From contig NZ_JAODAB010000037.1 of the NCBI RefSeq assembly GCF_025336485.1, positions 1 through 43,751 on the forward strand: DNA of 43,751 nucleotides, written 5' to 3'. Source of the DNA: Pseudomonas citri (GTDB taxonomy: Bacteria; Pseudomonadota; Gammaproteobacteria; Pseudomonadales; Pseudomonadaceae). Below, piece by piece: positions 16,042-25,040 of this stretch (its first letter is position 1; the number at the start of each line of letters is the position of its first letter). Below the pieces are notes generated by a model. It ran no database searches and was not told the origin of the DNA. It worked only from the letters and a program-made list of their open reading frames with translations. Both the position numbers and the translations under genes were made by a program.

Positions 16042-17159
16042 CTGTTCTCAGTGCCCTGGCCGGTTTGGCTCAGGCGCAGGACACCAACAATGTCGATTGC
16101 ACCAACTTCCTGAAATTCGGAACCAACGCCGACCAGACCCTGGCCGCGTTCAACAACAGTCCCGAGACCATGGCCTGGAACTGGTTCGTCTGCCTGAACC
16201 AGTCCGACGCCAAGGGCTACAACCGTCAATGGGAGTTGTTCAAACCTTCCGACCAGGTCTATCTGCCCAATGGCGCCAACCCCGGCTCGTATGACAGCCG
16301 CATGACGCCACCGAGCGAGGTGCTCAGGCAAGCCCAAGCCCTGGGGCTGAACCCGAACCGCGTCCTGCACGACCTCAACGCGGTCCAGCAGGTCGACGGC
16401 CTGACCCTGGAAATGGGCGGCGCCGCCGTACCTGAGACGCAAAAAGGCCATGTCGTGCGCTTTCAACTGCTGATGTCCCAGGACACTTACGACTACATCG
16501 TCAAGAAGAACGTGTACAACATGAACGGTCAGGATGCCCTGACGAGCAACCTGACCTTTCCGGCCACCGCCTGGGAAGTGAAAGCCGCCTGGCTGTGGAT
16601 CGGCGCGGACATGGCCTACAAGAAGAGACTGGAAAGCGACGGCTACTACGTCGCCCAGGCCTATTACCCAGTGGGCACCGGGTACAAGGTCGGCTACGCG
16701 GCGTTGAGCGGCTTGCACGTGGTCAACAAGCTGACCCCCAACTGGGTCTGGACCACCTTCGAAAACGTCAACAACCACAAGTACACCGTGACCAAGGACT
16801 ATCCACCCAAGCCGATGAAAAACCTCACCGGACCGACATCGGCCGCCATACCGGTCAATAGCCAGTTCCAGACCAATAACCCGGCGTTGTCGAAGTACGA
16901 GCTGATCGGCGTGGAATTCCAGCCCATTACCCAGGTCCTGGCGAACTCGCAGTTGGAGTCGGCGTTCCAGGACACATCGTCCTGCCTGGCCTGCCACGGC
17001 ACCGCCGCCTACTCGAAGAACAACGGTTACTTCAATTTCGCCATCCCGACCCAAGGCGGTCTCACCTACCCCACCACGCCGCTGCCGGAGAAGGACTTCA
17101 CCGGCTACAACAAACTGGATTTTGTCTGGTCGCTCAAACGCGCCCAATGGCAACGCTAA
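16020..17159 (+). CDS. Secreted protein with one haem-c motif (paralogue A)
   Basis: This 379-residue protein has an N-terminal signal peptide (about residues 1-18, ending AQA). A single CLACH motif (Cys322, Cys325, His326) in DTSSCLACHGTAAYS indicates covalent haem c, so it should act in the periplasm. The rest is rich in aromatics (WNWFVCLNQ, TAWEVKAAWLW, GLHVVNKLTPNWVWTTFENV) and I do not recognise a named family. It is clearly paralogous to the protein at 20551-21852 through these segments and the haem motif. AAGGAG before the ATG makes the start firm. Because it follows eboF with overlap and precedes a VioB-N-like gene, it probably takes part in oxidising the ebo-linked metabolite (inference). 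Confidence 0.82.
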   Translation: MRRAISITVLSALAGLAQAQDTNNVDCTNFLKFGTNADQTLAAFNNSPETMAWNWFVCLNQSDAKGYNRQWELFKPSDQVYLPNGANPGSYDSRMTPPSEVLRQAQALGLNPNRVLHDLNAVQQVDGLTLEMGGAAVPETQKGHVVRFQLLMSQDTYDYIVKKNVYNMNGQDALTSNLTFPATAWEVKAAWLWIGADMAYKKRLESDGYYVAQAYYPVGTGYKVGYAALSGLHVVNKLTPNWVWTTFENVNNHKYTVTKDYPPKPMKNLTGPTSAAIPVNSQFQTNNPALSKYELIGVEFQPITQVLANSQLESAFQDTSSCLACHGTAAYSKNNGYFNFAIPTQGGLTYPTTPLPEKDFTGYNKLDFVWSLKRAQWQR

Positions 17160-17171
17160 GGAGAGCATGAC

Positions 17172-19550
17172 ATGAGCGTACTGAATTTCCCCCGCATCTA
17201 CCTCAACGGCGAGATGTTCTGGAACCCGCCGACGGCCAATAACAACGACATGTTCCCGCTCTATGACGCGGTGAAGATGGACATCAACTGGCCGTTCGTG
17301 AAGCACTTCGGCGTCGACCAGCACAATGCCCCCGACAGACTGATGCCCTGGACCGTCTCCACGCAGTACATGGCTCACATGCCGACCTACGTACAGCAGG
17401 TGCCGGGCAATATCAATCTGAAGCATGACCCGTATATGCCCGCCGAATGGGACCTGTTCGGCGATAACGGTTGCGGCCTGGTGAACTACGGGCAAACCAC
17501 GTCGACCGTCATCGGCGGCGAACTGCAGGCCAATACCTACATCGATCATGATCCGCTGGTCGGCAAGCAATACCAACTGCTCGGCAGCCCCCTGGGCAGC
17601 TCTGCCCCGACTGCGGCGCGCTTCGTGGATATCAGCCCATGGCAGAACACGTTCACGGCGCTGTATTTCGACAAACTGGTGTTGGGGGATGCGTCCTGTG
17701 GCCTGACCCTCAATCGCAAGTACCGGATGATGGACCGTTTCCTGAACTTCAGTTGGGGAGCCCTGGGCGGCCTGGTGAACGTCAGCACCACCTGGCAGAC
17801 CTGTTTCCCCAAGGAGAACCTGGAATGGGTGATCGGCAACTCATCCCTGCTGACCAACCTGAAGCGGCAGATGGAGCAGCAAGGGGCGCAGGGCCTGATG
17901 TTCCGGTTTTCCGTCTATCTGACCTGCTACGACAAGAACGGCATATTCAACGATTACCCGCAGCGCCTGAACACCCGCTCCAACGACCCGCTAGTGATGG
18001 CGAATGTGCGTGACCTGTACAACAAAGGCTTGAGAAACGTCAACCAGATCTTCTTCAACCCCGCCTACAGCCGCACCTCGGCAGTCCTGGGGCTGTGGTT
18101 CGCCAACGAATACCCCACCGCCCCCGCCGGGCTGCGCCTGGTGCCCAATCAGCCCGTATCGATGGTCCAGCCGGGGCAGGACAAGCAAAACGCGCAGTTG
18201 GGTGTTATCTCGGCGCAGTTCACCGGCAACGTCCTGTCGCTGGATCTGAGCAACACGTTCCCATGCTATCCGGTGAACCCCAACGCCGACATTCTCGTTC
18301 CGGAGAAATTCAATTCCGGCGGCTACTTGTTGGGGGTCCGCAAGGACGGACAATTCACCGCGGCGGCCGGCTTCGGTTTCGAGCAATACCAGCAATCTGC
18401 CTTTGAAAAACGCTCAGGCATCCTCGACCTCACGCTCAGCGCCGAGGCCAAGAGCATCCTGCAGTCCGGTCCTCTGCTGCTGCAACAGCGCAACCCGGCC
18501 CCGACCCCTTCGATAATGGCCGCCGGACAGCAACTGTGGACCGCCGAAGTGATCGAGAGCGGCAGCTTCATCGATGTCGGTGACCGCAAGACGCTGAGCA
18601 TCATGGTGCAGAAAAATGGTCAGCCGGCCGCCAACACCACGTTGTATGTGGCGGAGTACGGCAACCCCTACATGGTGACCACCAGCAACTATTACCTGGC
18701 GTTCAGTAACGCGGCCGACTTCACGCTGTTCTACGACAACCCGCCGGACCGCCTCAAGAACACCGCCTGCCTGCCACAGTTCACCGACGTGCCCCCGGTC
18801 GCACTCTATCGCAACACCGGCAGCGGTCGCGGGCTGACCGACCTGCAGGACGTGCCCCAACCCGTGGGCAATCCGGTTAGTTATCAACACTTTCTCAACG
18901 TTTCCGGTACACCGGTCGCCGTCGACCTGCGCCCCTGCCTGGTCTTCGAAAAAACCCACACGGGCACCGGTACGCTGCAGGACAATAAGGCCAGCGTCAG
19001 TTATTCCTACGCCGTTATCACCACCAACGCCCAAGGCATCGCCCAGATAGGCTGCCGGGCTGTGGCGCCGGGCTTCCCGACCTTGCGCTTCTTCGTGCAG
19101 GAGAACGACAAAAAACCGGTCATTCCCTTCAGCTTTCCACTCACCCAGGCCTTCGTCGACTTCCTCGCGCCAATACGGGTCCTGCCGCTGGACATGAAGT
19201 TACAACAGGACTTCATCGATACCTGGAACGGCATGTGCACTTCCACGGACGCCCCGGAGAAGATATGGAGCACGTTCATCTTTCCGAAAGTCCTGCAGAC
19301 CTTCTTTTACCTCTACCCCATCATGAACAAGTACATGCCGCTCGACTCCCGCACGCGCGTGGAGGGTGCCGTCGACCAGTTGATCCTATTGATCAGCAAG
19401 CCGAACCAGGAAGAAAGCACCCTCGCGATGCCCATCACCCGTGACCTGTCGCAAAGCCGTCGCGCCATACTGGAGCTATGGGCCAAGCGTCTGGTGAAGC
19501 TCAACTTTCCGCCCAAGACGCTCTCGATGAGCGACTACAACAACCTTTGA
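17172..19550 (+). CDS. Large protein resembling the N-terminal half of VioB (paralogue A)
   Basis: This 792-residue protein has no signal peptide and starts MSVLNFPRIYLNGEMFWNPP, then TANNND. From memory this resembles the start of VioB of the violacein pathway (FPRIHFRG...NAPTAN). Further similarity is a GLWFANEYPTAPAGLRLVPN region (about 310-330) and the C-terminal YPIMNKYMPLDS...MPITRDLSQSRRAILELWAK (about 715-775), comparable to VioB YPFMSDKVFSL...MPSTRELSAPKARLFLKYLA. It lacks the C-terminal ferritin-like catalytic half of VioB. It also has a middle region of about 190 residues not in its shorter paralogue at 21856-23673. Function is unknown. It starts 13 bp after the haem-protein gene and is co-transcribed. 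Confidence 0.8.
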   Translation: MSVLNFPRIYLNGEMFWNPPTANNNDMFPLYDAVKMDINWPFVKHFGVDQHNAPDRLMPWTVSTQYMAHMPTYVQQVPGNINLKHDPYMPAEWDLFGDNGCGLVNYGQTTSTVIGGELQANTYIDHDPLVGKQYQLLGSPLGSSAPTAARFVDISPWQNTFTALYFDKLVLGDASCGLTLNRKYRMMDRFLNFSWGALGGLVNVSTTWQTCFPKENLEWVIGNSSLLTNLKRQMEQQGAQGLMFRFSVYLTCYDKNGIFNDYPQRLNTRSNDPLVMANVRDLYNKGLRNVNQIFFNPAYSRTSAVLGLWFANEYPTAPAGLRLVPNQPVSMVQPGQDKQNAQLGVISAQFTGNVLSLDLSNTFPCYPVNPNADILVPEKFNSGGYLLGVRKDGQFTAAAGFGFEQYQQSAFEKRSGILDLTLSAEAKSILQSGPLLLQQRNPAPTPSIMAAGQQLWTAEVIESGSFIDVGDRKTLSIMVQKNGQPAANTTLYVAEYGNPYMVTTSNYYLAFSNAADFTLFYDNPPDRLKNTACLPQFTDVPPVALYRNTGSGRGLTDLQDVPQPVGNPVSYQHFLNVSGTPVAVDLRPCLVFEKTHTGTGTLQDNKASVSYSYAVITTNAQGIAQIGCRAVAPGFPTLRFFVQENDKKPVIPFSFPLTQAFVDFLAPIRVLPLDMKLQQDFIDTWNGMCTSTDAPEKIWSTFIFPKVLQTFFYLYPIMNKYMPLDSRTRVEGAVDQLILLISKPNQEESTLAMPITRDLSQSRRAILELWAKRLVKLNFPPKTLSMSDYNNL

Positions 19551-19611
19551 CGTTTTACGCAGGATGACCGGGTGGCGCGTCCGCCACCCGGCACTTCACA
19601 GGAGGTGTCCT

Positions 19612-20532
19612 ATGAAAACCATCTTGAACCGGCTGTTGCTGTTGATCCTGCTGCTGAGCCCGCCGCTGTTCGCCCAACAGGACAGCGGCGCCGTGTACTT
19701 CACCATGGGCGTCCACAACACCGAGGGCTGTAACGAACAGAACGGCAATTGCATCGCCAAGCGTCTGCCGGGCGAGCCCTCGGATCCATTTTTTCCGGCG
19801 TTCTGGATCAGCGACTGGACCATGTACCGGGTGATGCACAACTACGAAAAGAACCCGCCCCCCTACAGCAACCCACCCTCCACCCTCACACCGGCGGACT
19901 ACACCGTCTCCCGGGGCACCAGCTACTACGACACCACCTATATCCCGGCCGACGGCGATGGTTTCGGCGCGATGATGGAGCACTACGAGAAATACTGCCT
20001 GCCGATCTTCCCGATCAAGAACAACAACTACACCTGCTCCTTCGTGTCCCTGGGCAACAAGGCCTACTTCCTGACCTACCCACAAGACCGGCCCAAGGAC
20101 ATGCCGGCCTGCTGCATGTTCTCGCCGATGAACCATCCACCGCGGCAGGATTTCATTCAGCACCTGCCCTACAGCGCCGCGCGCAGCCAGAACCTCGATG
20201 GCAGCGTGCAAGCCTATGCCGTGGACGTCGACTCGCCAGACGGTCCGATCCTGTTCGGCTACGCCTTCTACAAGAAGGCCACGGGGCAACCGCCGTACCG
20301 GCATCCGCAGTCGTTCTATTTCTCCGGTGACGCCAGCGTCGCCAACGCGCCGATCGTCAGCCAGAACTACACCAACTTCCGCATCGCCAAGCCCGACGCC
20401 GCCCAGACCTGGGCACAGGTGGCCGCGATGTGCCCTGCCAACCCGCCACCGTGCCAACTGTTCGAACCGCCAGCGTCACTCAGCAACGGCCAGAAGGCCC
20501 AGTGGAACAAGCTCATGCAGCGCAAACCCTGA
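19612..20532 (+). CDS. Secreted protein of unknown function in the ebo operon
   Basis: This 306-residue protein has a strong signal peptide (about residues 1-21, LLLLILLLSPPLFAQQ). The mature part has several cysteines (EGCNEQNGNC, YCLPIF, YTCSF, ACCMF, AMCPANPPPCQLF), suggesting periplasmic disulfides, and aromatic stretches such as DPFFPAFWISDWTMYRV and GYAFYKKATGQPPY. I recognise no family. GGAGGTG precedes the ATG at the right distance. It sits between the two haem/VioB-N-like gene pairs in the same orientation and is likely part of the same periplasmic process. Confidence 0.8.
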   Translation: MKTILNRLLLLILLLSPPLFAQQDSGAVYFTMGVHNTEGCNEQNGNCIAKRLPGEPSDPFFPAFWISDWTMYRVMHNYEKNPPPYSNPPSTLTPADYTVSRGTSYYDTTYIPADGDGFGAMMEHYEKYCLPIFPIKNNNYTCSFVSLGNKAYFLTYPQDRPKDMPACCMFSPMNHPPRQDFIQHLPYSAARSQNLDGSVQAYAVDVDSPDGPILFGYAFYKKATGQPPYRHPQSFYFSGDASVANAPIVSQNYTNFRIAKPDAAQTWAQVAAMCPANPPPCQLFEPPASLSNGQKAQWNKLMQRKP

Positions 20533-20550
20533 CCCAAGCGAAGGATCGCC

Positions 20551-21852
20551 ATGAACACTTCATTCCGTTTTAGCGTGATGCTGCTAAGCCTGGCCAGCCT
20601 TCCGGCCCTGGCCCTGCAAACCCCGGAACAGGCCAGACCGGCGTCCCAGGCCACGAGCCTGAACTGTCAGCCTCCGACCACGGCGCCCGCCGCCTCGGCC
20701 AGCCAGGACCAGTTCGATCAATACAGTTGGCAGCTGTTCATCGCCATGAACTGGCCCGCCCAGGCCGGGCAGCGTGGCGATCCCGACTGCTCCAAGCAAC
20801 CGGGGGACCCGGGCTACACCGTCTGGCAGACCTACAAGAGCGTGGAGGAAACCTTCCTGCCGGGCGCGGTCAATCCGGGGCCATGGAACAGCCCGCAGCG
20901 GGCCAAGAGCCTGGGCATCATCAACATCGCTGCCTTGAAGAACAGCACCCAGGTCAACGCCGTCGACCAGGCGGTGGGCGGCTGGCTGATCGATCAGGCC
21001 GGCAACCCGACCTACTACGACATTTCCTCCAACGAGGCCTCCTACAACTACATCGTCGCCAACGATTTCTATAACGCTGAGGTGGTTTCCAAAGCCAACA
21101 ACATCAACTTCCCCAACGGCGTCATCGAGATCAAATCGAGCTGGCGCATCCTCACCTCCAACGACAACGCCAGCCACTACCTGACCATGCTCGCTCGCGT
21201 CGCGACCTTCGATGACCAGGGCCAGCGCACCGGGGTCACCGAAGCCTACCTGGGGCTGGTGGGCCTGCACGTCATCACCAAGGTCAGCGGCTATCCGCAG
21301 TGGATCTGGTCGACCTTCGAGCAGGTGGACAACGTGCCGCCCAAGGTGATGGCGCACGGTGAATGGGTCGACCAGCCCACACCCGGCACGGCCTATTCCT
21401 ATTTCAACGCCGCGACCCCGGTCGCCGCCCTCAACCAATCGCCCTGCGACTGGCAGACCCAGGCCGGACACCTGGTCTGCGTGCCCAAGCCCGGCACCAC
21501 GTTCCAGACCCCGAACCCGCTGAACCGGGTCACTCCGATCGCCGAGATTACCAACGAGGTCAACAACCGTTACCGCAGCGACCCGGACCTGCAAAAAAGC
21601 GTGCTCAAGTACTACCAGCTCATCACCACCCAGCGTCCGCTGATGCCGGACAACCCCAGCAACCCACTCGGCCAGCCGACACCCGCACTGTCGGCCAACG
21701 TGACCATGGAGAGCTACATCCAGCCCAACAGCAGTTGCATGAACTGCCACTCCATGGCGACACCGGTCAAGAGCCCCTACAAGGCCGACTTCTCCTACAT
21801 GTTCAAGTTCGCCAACGCACCGGCCGGCAAAACCACCCAGGACAAGGAATAG
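20551..21852 (+). CDS. Secreted protein with one haem-c motif (paralogue B)
   Basis: This 433-residue protein has a signal peptide (about residues 1-22, ALA). A CMNCH motif (Cys396, Cys399, His400) in NSSCMNCHSMATP near the C-terminus predicts one covalent haem c. Segments SWQLFIAMNW, IEIKSSWRIL, LGLVGLHVITKVSGYPQWIW and STFEQVDN align with those of the 16020-17159 product, so the two are paralogues. It should be a periplasmic electron-transfer or oxidising protein; the partner is unknown. It is followed after 3 bp by the second VioB-N-like gene, repeating the gene order of the first pair. Confidence 0.82.
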   Translation: MNTSFRFSVMLLSLASLPALALQTPEQARPASQATSLNCQPPTTAPAASASQDQFDQYSWQLFIAMNWPAQAGQRGDPDCSKQPGDPGYTVWQTYKSVEETFLPGAVNPGPWNSPQRAKSLGIINIAALKNSTQVNAVDQAVGGWLIDQAGNPTYYDISSNEASYNYIVANDFYNAEVVSKANNINFPNGVIEIKSSWRILTSNDNASHYLTMLARVATFDDQGQRTGVTEAYLGLVGLHVITKVSGYPQWIWSTFEQVDNVPPKVMAHGEWVDQPTPGTAYSYFNAATPVAALNQSPCDWQTQAGHLVCVPKPGTTFQTPNPLNRVTPIAEITNEVNNRYRSDPDLQKSVLKYYQLITTQRPLMPDNPSNPLGQPTPALSANVTMESYIQPNSSCMNCHSMATPVKSPYKADFSYMFKFANAPAGKTTQDKE

Positions 21853-21855
21853 ACC

Positions 21856-23673
21856 ATGAGCATCCTCAATGGACCACGATTGAACTTCTGGGGCGGCATC
21901 CGCACGGACGTCAGCCTGCCAAACAACTCGCCAACCATTCCCTACGATGGCAACGATGACTGGCCGCTCTTCGACCTGACCACCTCGACCCTGGCACCGA
22001 GTGCCGAGTCCTACACTGACGACGACTTGAACAACATGATCAATGCCCCCACCGGCAACTACTACACCGCCGGCGGCTGGAATCACTACGGGCAGCATGT
22101 GGTGGACATGCAGAACGCCCTGATCAGCTCCCAGGGCGTCCCGGGTACCATCAGCACCACTGGCGATCTGGTGGGCCAGGCCGTCTACCTGCTCGGCTCG
22201 GTGGACCCGGTGACCGGCCAAGGCCCGGTGTCGGGCCCGATGATGGTGGACCTGGACCCCACCTCCTCGACGACCACCCAGATCTTCGTCGGCGGTTTGC
22301 AGATCGGCGGCAACGACAACATCCAACTGCTGATCCGCAATAACACCGTGTGCAGCAGTTTCGACATGGCGGGCCGTGTGCTGTTGCCGGCGAAAATGGA
22401 TGCGCCGGGGTCTTTCCATGCCAGCGGCACCTTCCAGCTGACCTTTCCCATGAGCAGCATCGTCAGCTGGAACCAGAACAGCGCCGGCCTGCGCTCGATC
22501 ATCCAGGCGCCAGGAGCGACGGGCATCGTCCTGCGTTTCGTCATGTTCGAAATGTGCCCGACGATGACCACCGAACAACTGGACGCCGACTACGCCGCCG
22601 GCAAGTACACGCCCAACCCGAGCATCGGCCGGGTCATCGGCACCTTGGCTCCGGCGTTCGCCGACGAGCCGCTCAATTGCCAGCCGGGCCGGCAACTGGT
22701 CAACCAGGCCACGGGGAATGCCGGTTATGCCGACCTGGGCAACACCGGCTACTTGAGCATCGACATGGTCAACGTCATTCCGAAGGAAACCTTCAGGGCC
22801 GTCAGGGACGACATCACCAGCCCTATCGGGCCCAACGCGAACTATGGGACCGTGACCATCAGCGCCGGCACCACAACGCTGGGCACACTGGACCCGACCA
22901 GCCGCCCATTGGTGGACTACTACGTGTACGGCGGCATCGTCGACCTGCCCATGACCGCCAACCAGCAGCAGGCGGTACGCACCTCGGCCCTGGCGATCAG
23001 CGCCCCCGACAAGGTCGCCGGGACCACCCTGAGTGCCACCGAATCGACCTATCGGATCTACGCCGACCAGCGCAACGTCTACCTGGACGACCATCCCGAT
23101 GGCGTGTCGATCACGTTGCAGGTCAGGTACCTGGGCGGAGCGGTCCCCAGCACGACCGAAATCGACCTGCAGGCAATACCGGCAGCTAATCCCCCCACCT
23201 ATAAAGAACCGCAATACTGGGATTTCCTCGACTACCCCAAATCGCTGACGATAAACGCCGGTCAACTGGCGGTCAGCTTCCCAGTCACCGTCAAGTCGGG
23301 CACTGCGGCCCAGGCGGGTTTCGTCGCCCTGACTTGCACTGCCAATGGCCTGGACAGCAGCGCCTATTTCACCAACTTCCGCAAATACGCCCAGACCGAT
23401 TTCGGCATTGCCGCGGGCACCACCATCACCTGGCCGCTGATGTACCCCAACGTCCTGCGCTTTCATTACCTGGCCTTCCCCGCCATGTCGCGCTACATCC
23501 CGCTCAACCAGCCGGACGCGGTCATGGGCGCCAAGAACCCGATCCTCGCTCGCACCTCGGACGCCTACAAGGGCACGACGCTGTTCATGCCCGTGGTGCG
23601 TTCGATGTCGCCCTGCCAGCGGGCACTGCTGAGGGCCTATCTCACCGGTGAACCGTGGCAGCCGCCGCAATGA
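21856..23673 (+). CDS. Protein resembling the N-terminal half of VioB (paralogue B)
   Basis: This 605-residue protein without a signal peptide starts MSILNGPRLNFWGGIRTDVS, the same opening pattern as the 792-residue protein and, from memory, VioB. Shared points are the GRVIGTLAPAFADEPLN...PGRQLV segment (about 258-285) and the C-terminal end YPNVLRFHYLAFPAMSRYIP...LFMPVVRSMSPCQRALLRAYL. No catalytic ferritin-like half is present. The role is unknown; in combination with the haem protein upstream it may form an oxidase or binding pair. The high-GC antisense strand also has a very long open frame here, which is a shadow. Confidence 0.8.
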   Translation: MSILNGPRLNFWGGIRTDVSLPNNSPTIPYDGNDDWPLFDLTTSTLAPSAESYTDDDLNNMINAPTGNYYTAGGWNHYGQHVVDMQNALISSQGVPGTISTTGDLVGQAVYLLGSVDPVTGQGPVSGPMMVDLDPTSSTTTQIFVGGLQIGGNDNIQLLIRNNTVCSSFDMAGRVLLPAKMDAPGSFHASGTFQLTFPMSSIVSWNQNSAGLRSIIQAPGATGIVLRFVMFEMCPTMTTEQLDADYAAGKYTPNPSIGRVIGTLAPAFADEPLNCQPGRQLVNQATGNAGYADLGNTGYLSIDMVNVIPKETFRAVRDDITSPIGPNANYGTVTISAGTTTLGTLDPTSRPLVDYYVYGGIVDLPMTANQQQAVRTSALAISAPDKVAGTTLSATESTYRIYADQRNVYLDDHPDGVSITLQVRYLGGAVPSTTEIDLQAIPAANPPTYKEPQYWDFLDYPKSLTINAGQLAVSFPVTVKSGTAAQAGFVALTCTANGLDSSAYFTNFRKYAQTDFGIAAGTTITWPLMYPNVLRFHYLAFPAMSRYIPLNQPDAVMGAKNPILARTSDAYKGTTLFMPVVRSMSPCQRALLRAYLTGEPWQPPQ

Positions 23674-23705
23674 CCGCGACTCTTCCCGTGCCAGGAGAAA
23701 CACTG

Positions 23706-24761
23706 ATGCCCATACCCATTCATATCCCTGCACAACCCGCTGAGAACTTGTGTCCCAGCACCGTCATCGCCGAAGGCCTGCTCAACCCTCGGGGCATGTG
23801 CTTGCAGGCCGACGGCAGCCTGCTGCTGGCCGAAGCCGGCTCGGGCCTGCCGGACCAGACCTTCAGCGGTCGCATCAGCCGGCTGCGCCCGGATCCCGAA
23901 AGCCCCGGCGCCTACTTGCCCCGCGAGACCGTAGCCGATGGTTTTCGCGCCATGAACATGCAGGCCCGCATGCTGCGCGACGAAATCATGGGGCTGTCGG
24001 ACATCGCTTGCGGCGATGGACGCTGTTTGGCCAGCCAGACCGATTACGTCGGGGGTTCCAAATTACTGGATCTTCGCTACACGCCACCAGAACCGGTGTT
24101 TCACGGTCGCGGCAACCTGAATGCGCTGTGTTACCACCCGACCCGCCGCAGTTGGCTGGCCGTCAAGCCCGACACCAATCAGTTGGTGGAATTCACCACA
24201 GGCCAGGAGGAACGCGTACTGGTCCAACTGCCTGGCCTGGACCGCGGTCAGGAAGCCGTCCCGGTGACCCTCGTGTACGAACCGGCGACCGACGCGGTGC
24301 TGATCAGCCTGTTCTCCGGAGAACTGCACGGCGATCCGGCACGCAAGGGCATCGACTTCGCCGACAAGGCCGGCCAGGTGATCCGGGTCGATCCCGCCAG
24401 CGGCAGGATCGACGTGCTGGTTCGCGATCTGCAACTGCCCACCGGCCTGGCCCTGCGGCCCGAGGGCAACCTGTTGGTCCTGGAACTCTGCGACCGCCTG
24501 CAACAACCCCTGCCGCCGGATTGGCACGGCGAGCCCCTGCATGGCGGTTTCACCCGTTTCAGCGGACGACTGCTCGATTGCAACCTGCAAACGCACCACG
24601 TCAGTGTGCTCGCCCGTGGCTTGGACACGCCGTCCAACCTGTGCCTGGTGCAGGATGCGGTGCTGGTCAGCGAAGGCATGGGCCTGACCGGTCGGCGCCT
24701 GCCCACGCACGGCCACGACAGCGTTGCGCTCAGTGGCAGGCTGCGGCGGGTGCAGTTCTGA
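23706..24761 (+). CDS. Beta-propeller protein resembling ScyD/ScyE
   Basis: This 351-residue protein is made of repeated six-bladed-propeller-like segments: VIAEGLLNPRGMCLQADGSL, LLAEAGSGLPDQTFSGRISR, VLVRDLQLPTGLALRPEGNL, LVLELCDRL and LARGLDTPSNLCLV. This style is that of NHL/SMP-30-like proteins and of the ScyD/ScyE family of the scytonemin region. No signal peptide is seen from the ATG at 23706; the frame extends 17 codons upstream without one. AGGAGA lies 7 bases before the ATG. It is the last gene of the operon and may bind or act on the ebo-linked metabolite (inference). Confidence 0.78.
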   Translation: MPIPIHIPAQPAENLCPSTVIAEGLLNPRGMCLQADGSLLLAEAGSGLPDQTFSGRISRLRPDPESPGAYLPRETVADGFRAMNMQARMLRDEIMGLSDIACGDGRCLASQTDYVGGSKLLDLRYTPPEPVFHGRGNLNALCYHPTRRSWLAVKPDTNQLVEFTTGQEERVLVQLPGLDRGQEAVPVTLVYEPATDAVLISLFSGELHGDPARKGIDFADKAGQVIRVDPASGRIDVLVRDLQLPTGLALRPEGNLLVLELCDRLQQPLPPDWHGEPLHGGFTRFSGRLLDCNLQTHHVSVLARGLDTPSNLCLVQDAVLVSEGMGLTGRRLPTHGHDSVALSGRLRRVQF

Positions 24762-24829
24762 ACAGCGGCCAGTGCGCTGCCAATGGGGCGCACTTGACCT
24801 CTCTTGCTACGGGGTGCCTGGGCTGGCGT

Positions 24830-24930
24830 CATCGCGAGCAAGCTCAGCTCCCACAAGGATCCCTGGTGTTCACAAATCCCGCATTCACCCAAAAATCGCC
24901 TGTGGGAGCAAAGCTTGCTCGCGATAGCCA
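24830..24930. repeat. Inverted pair of REP elements after the ebo operon
   Basis: ATCGCGAGCAAGCTCAGCTC (24831-24850) and the inverse TGTGGGAGCAAAGCTTGCTC, continuing GCGAT (24901-24925) flank about 50 bp. It is the same doublet type as at 3411-3508 and lies directly after the last ebo-operon gene. Confidence 0.72.
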
Positions 24931-24989
24931 TCTTGCCATTCACCCCGCACTCACACCTCAAACCGATCCCGCTGGGCCGGTCCGCGCTC

Positions 24990-25009
24990 GGGCGTAGCAG
25001 CCCTTTTTT
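24990..25009 (+). terminator. Possible weak terminator
   Basis: A short GGGC...GCCC stem is followed by six T (25004-25009) downstream of the ebo operon. The stem is only 4 bp, so this is a weak call. Confidence 0.28.
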
Positions 25010-25040
25010 ATGAGCGCTCCGCCTGCCTGCGCCCCCCACC

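Noticed and set aside
15813..17576. A 587-codon minus-strand open frame across the eboF end and the first haem-c gene
   Set aside because: It spans three well-supported plus-strand genes and has no ribosome-binding site or domain.
20584..23733. A 1049-codon open frame on the minus strand
   Set aside because: It is antisense to two genes with signal peptide, haem motif, ribosome-binding sites and paralogues; its residue use (rich in Val, Gly, Arg, Asp, His) is that of a high-GC shadow frame.
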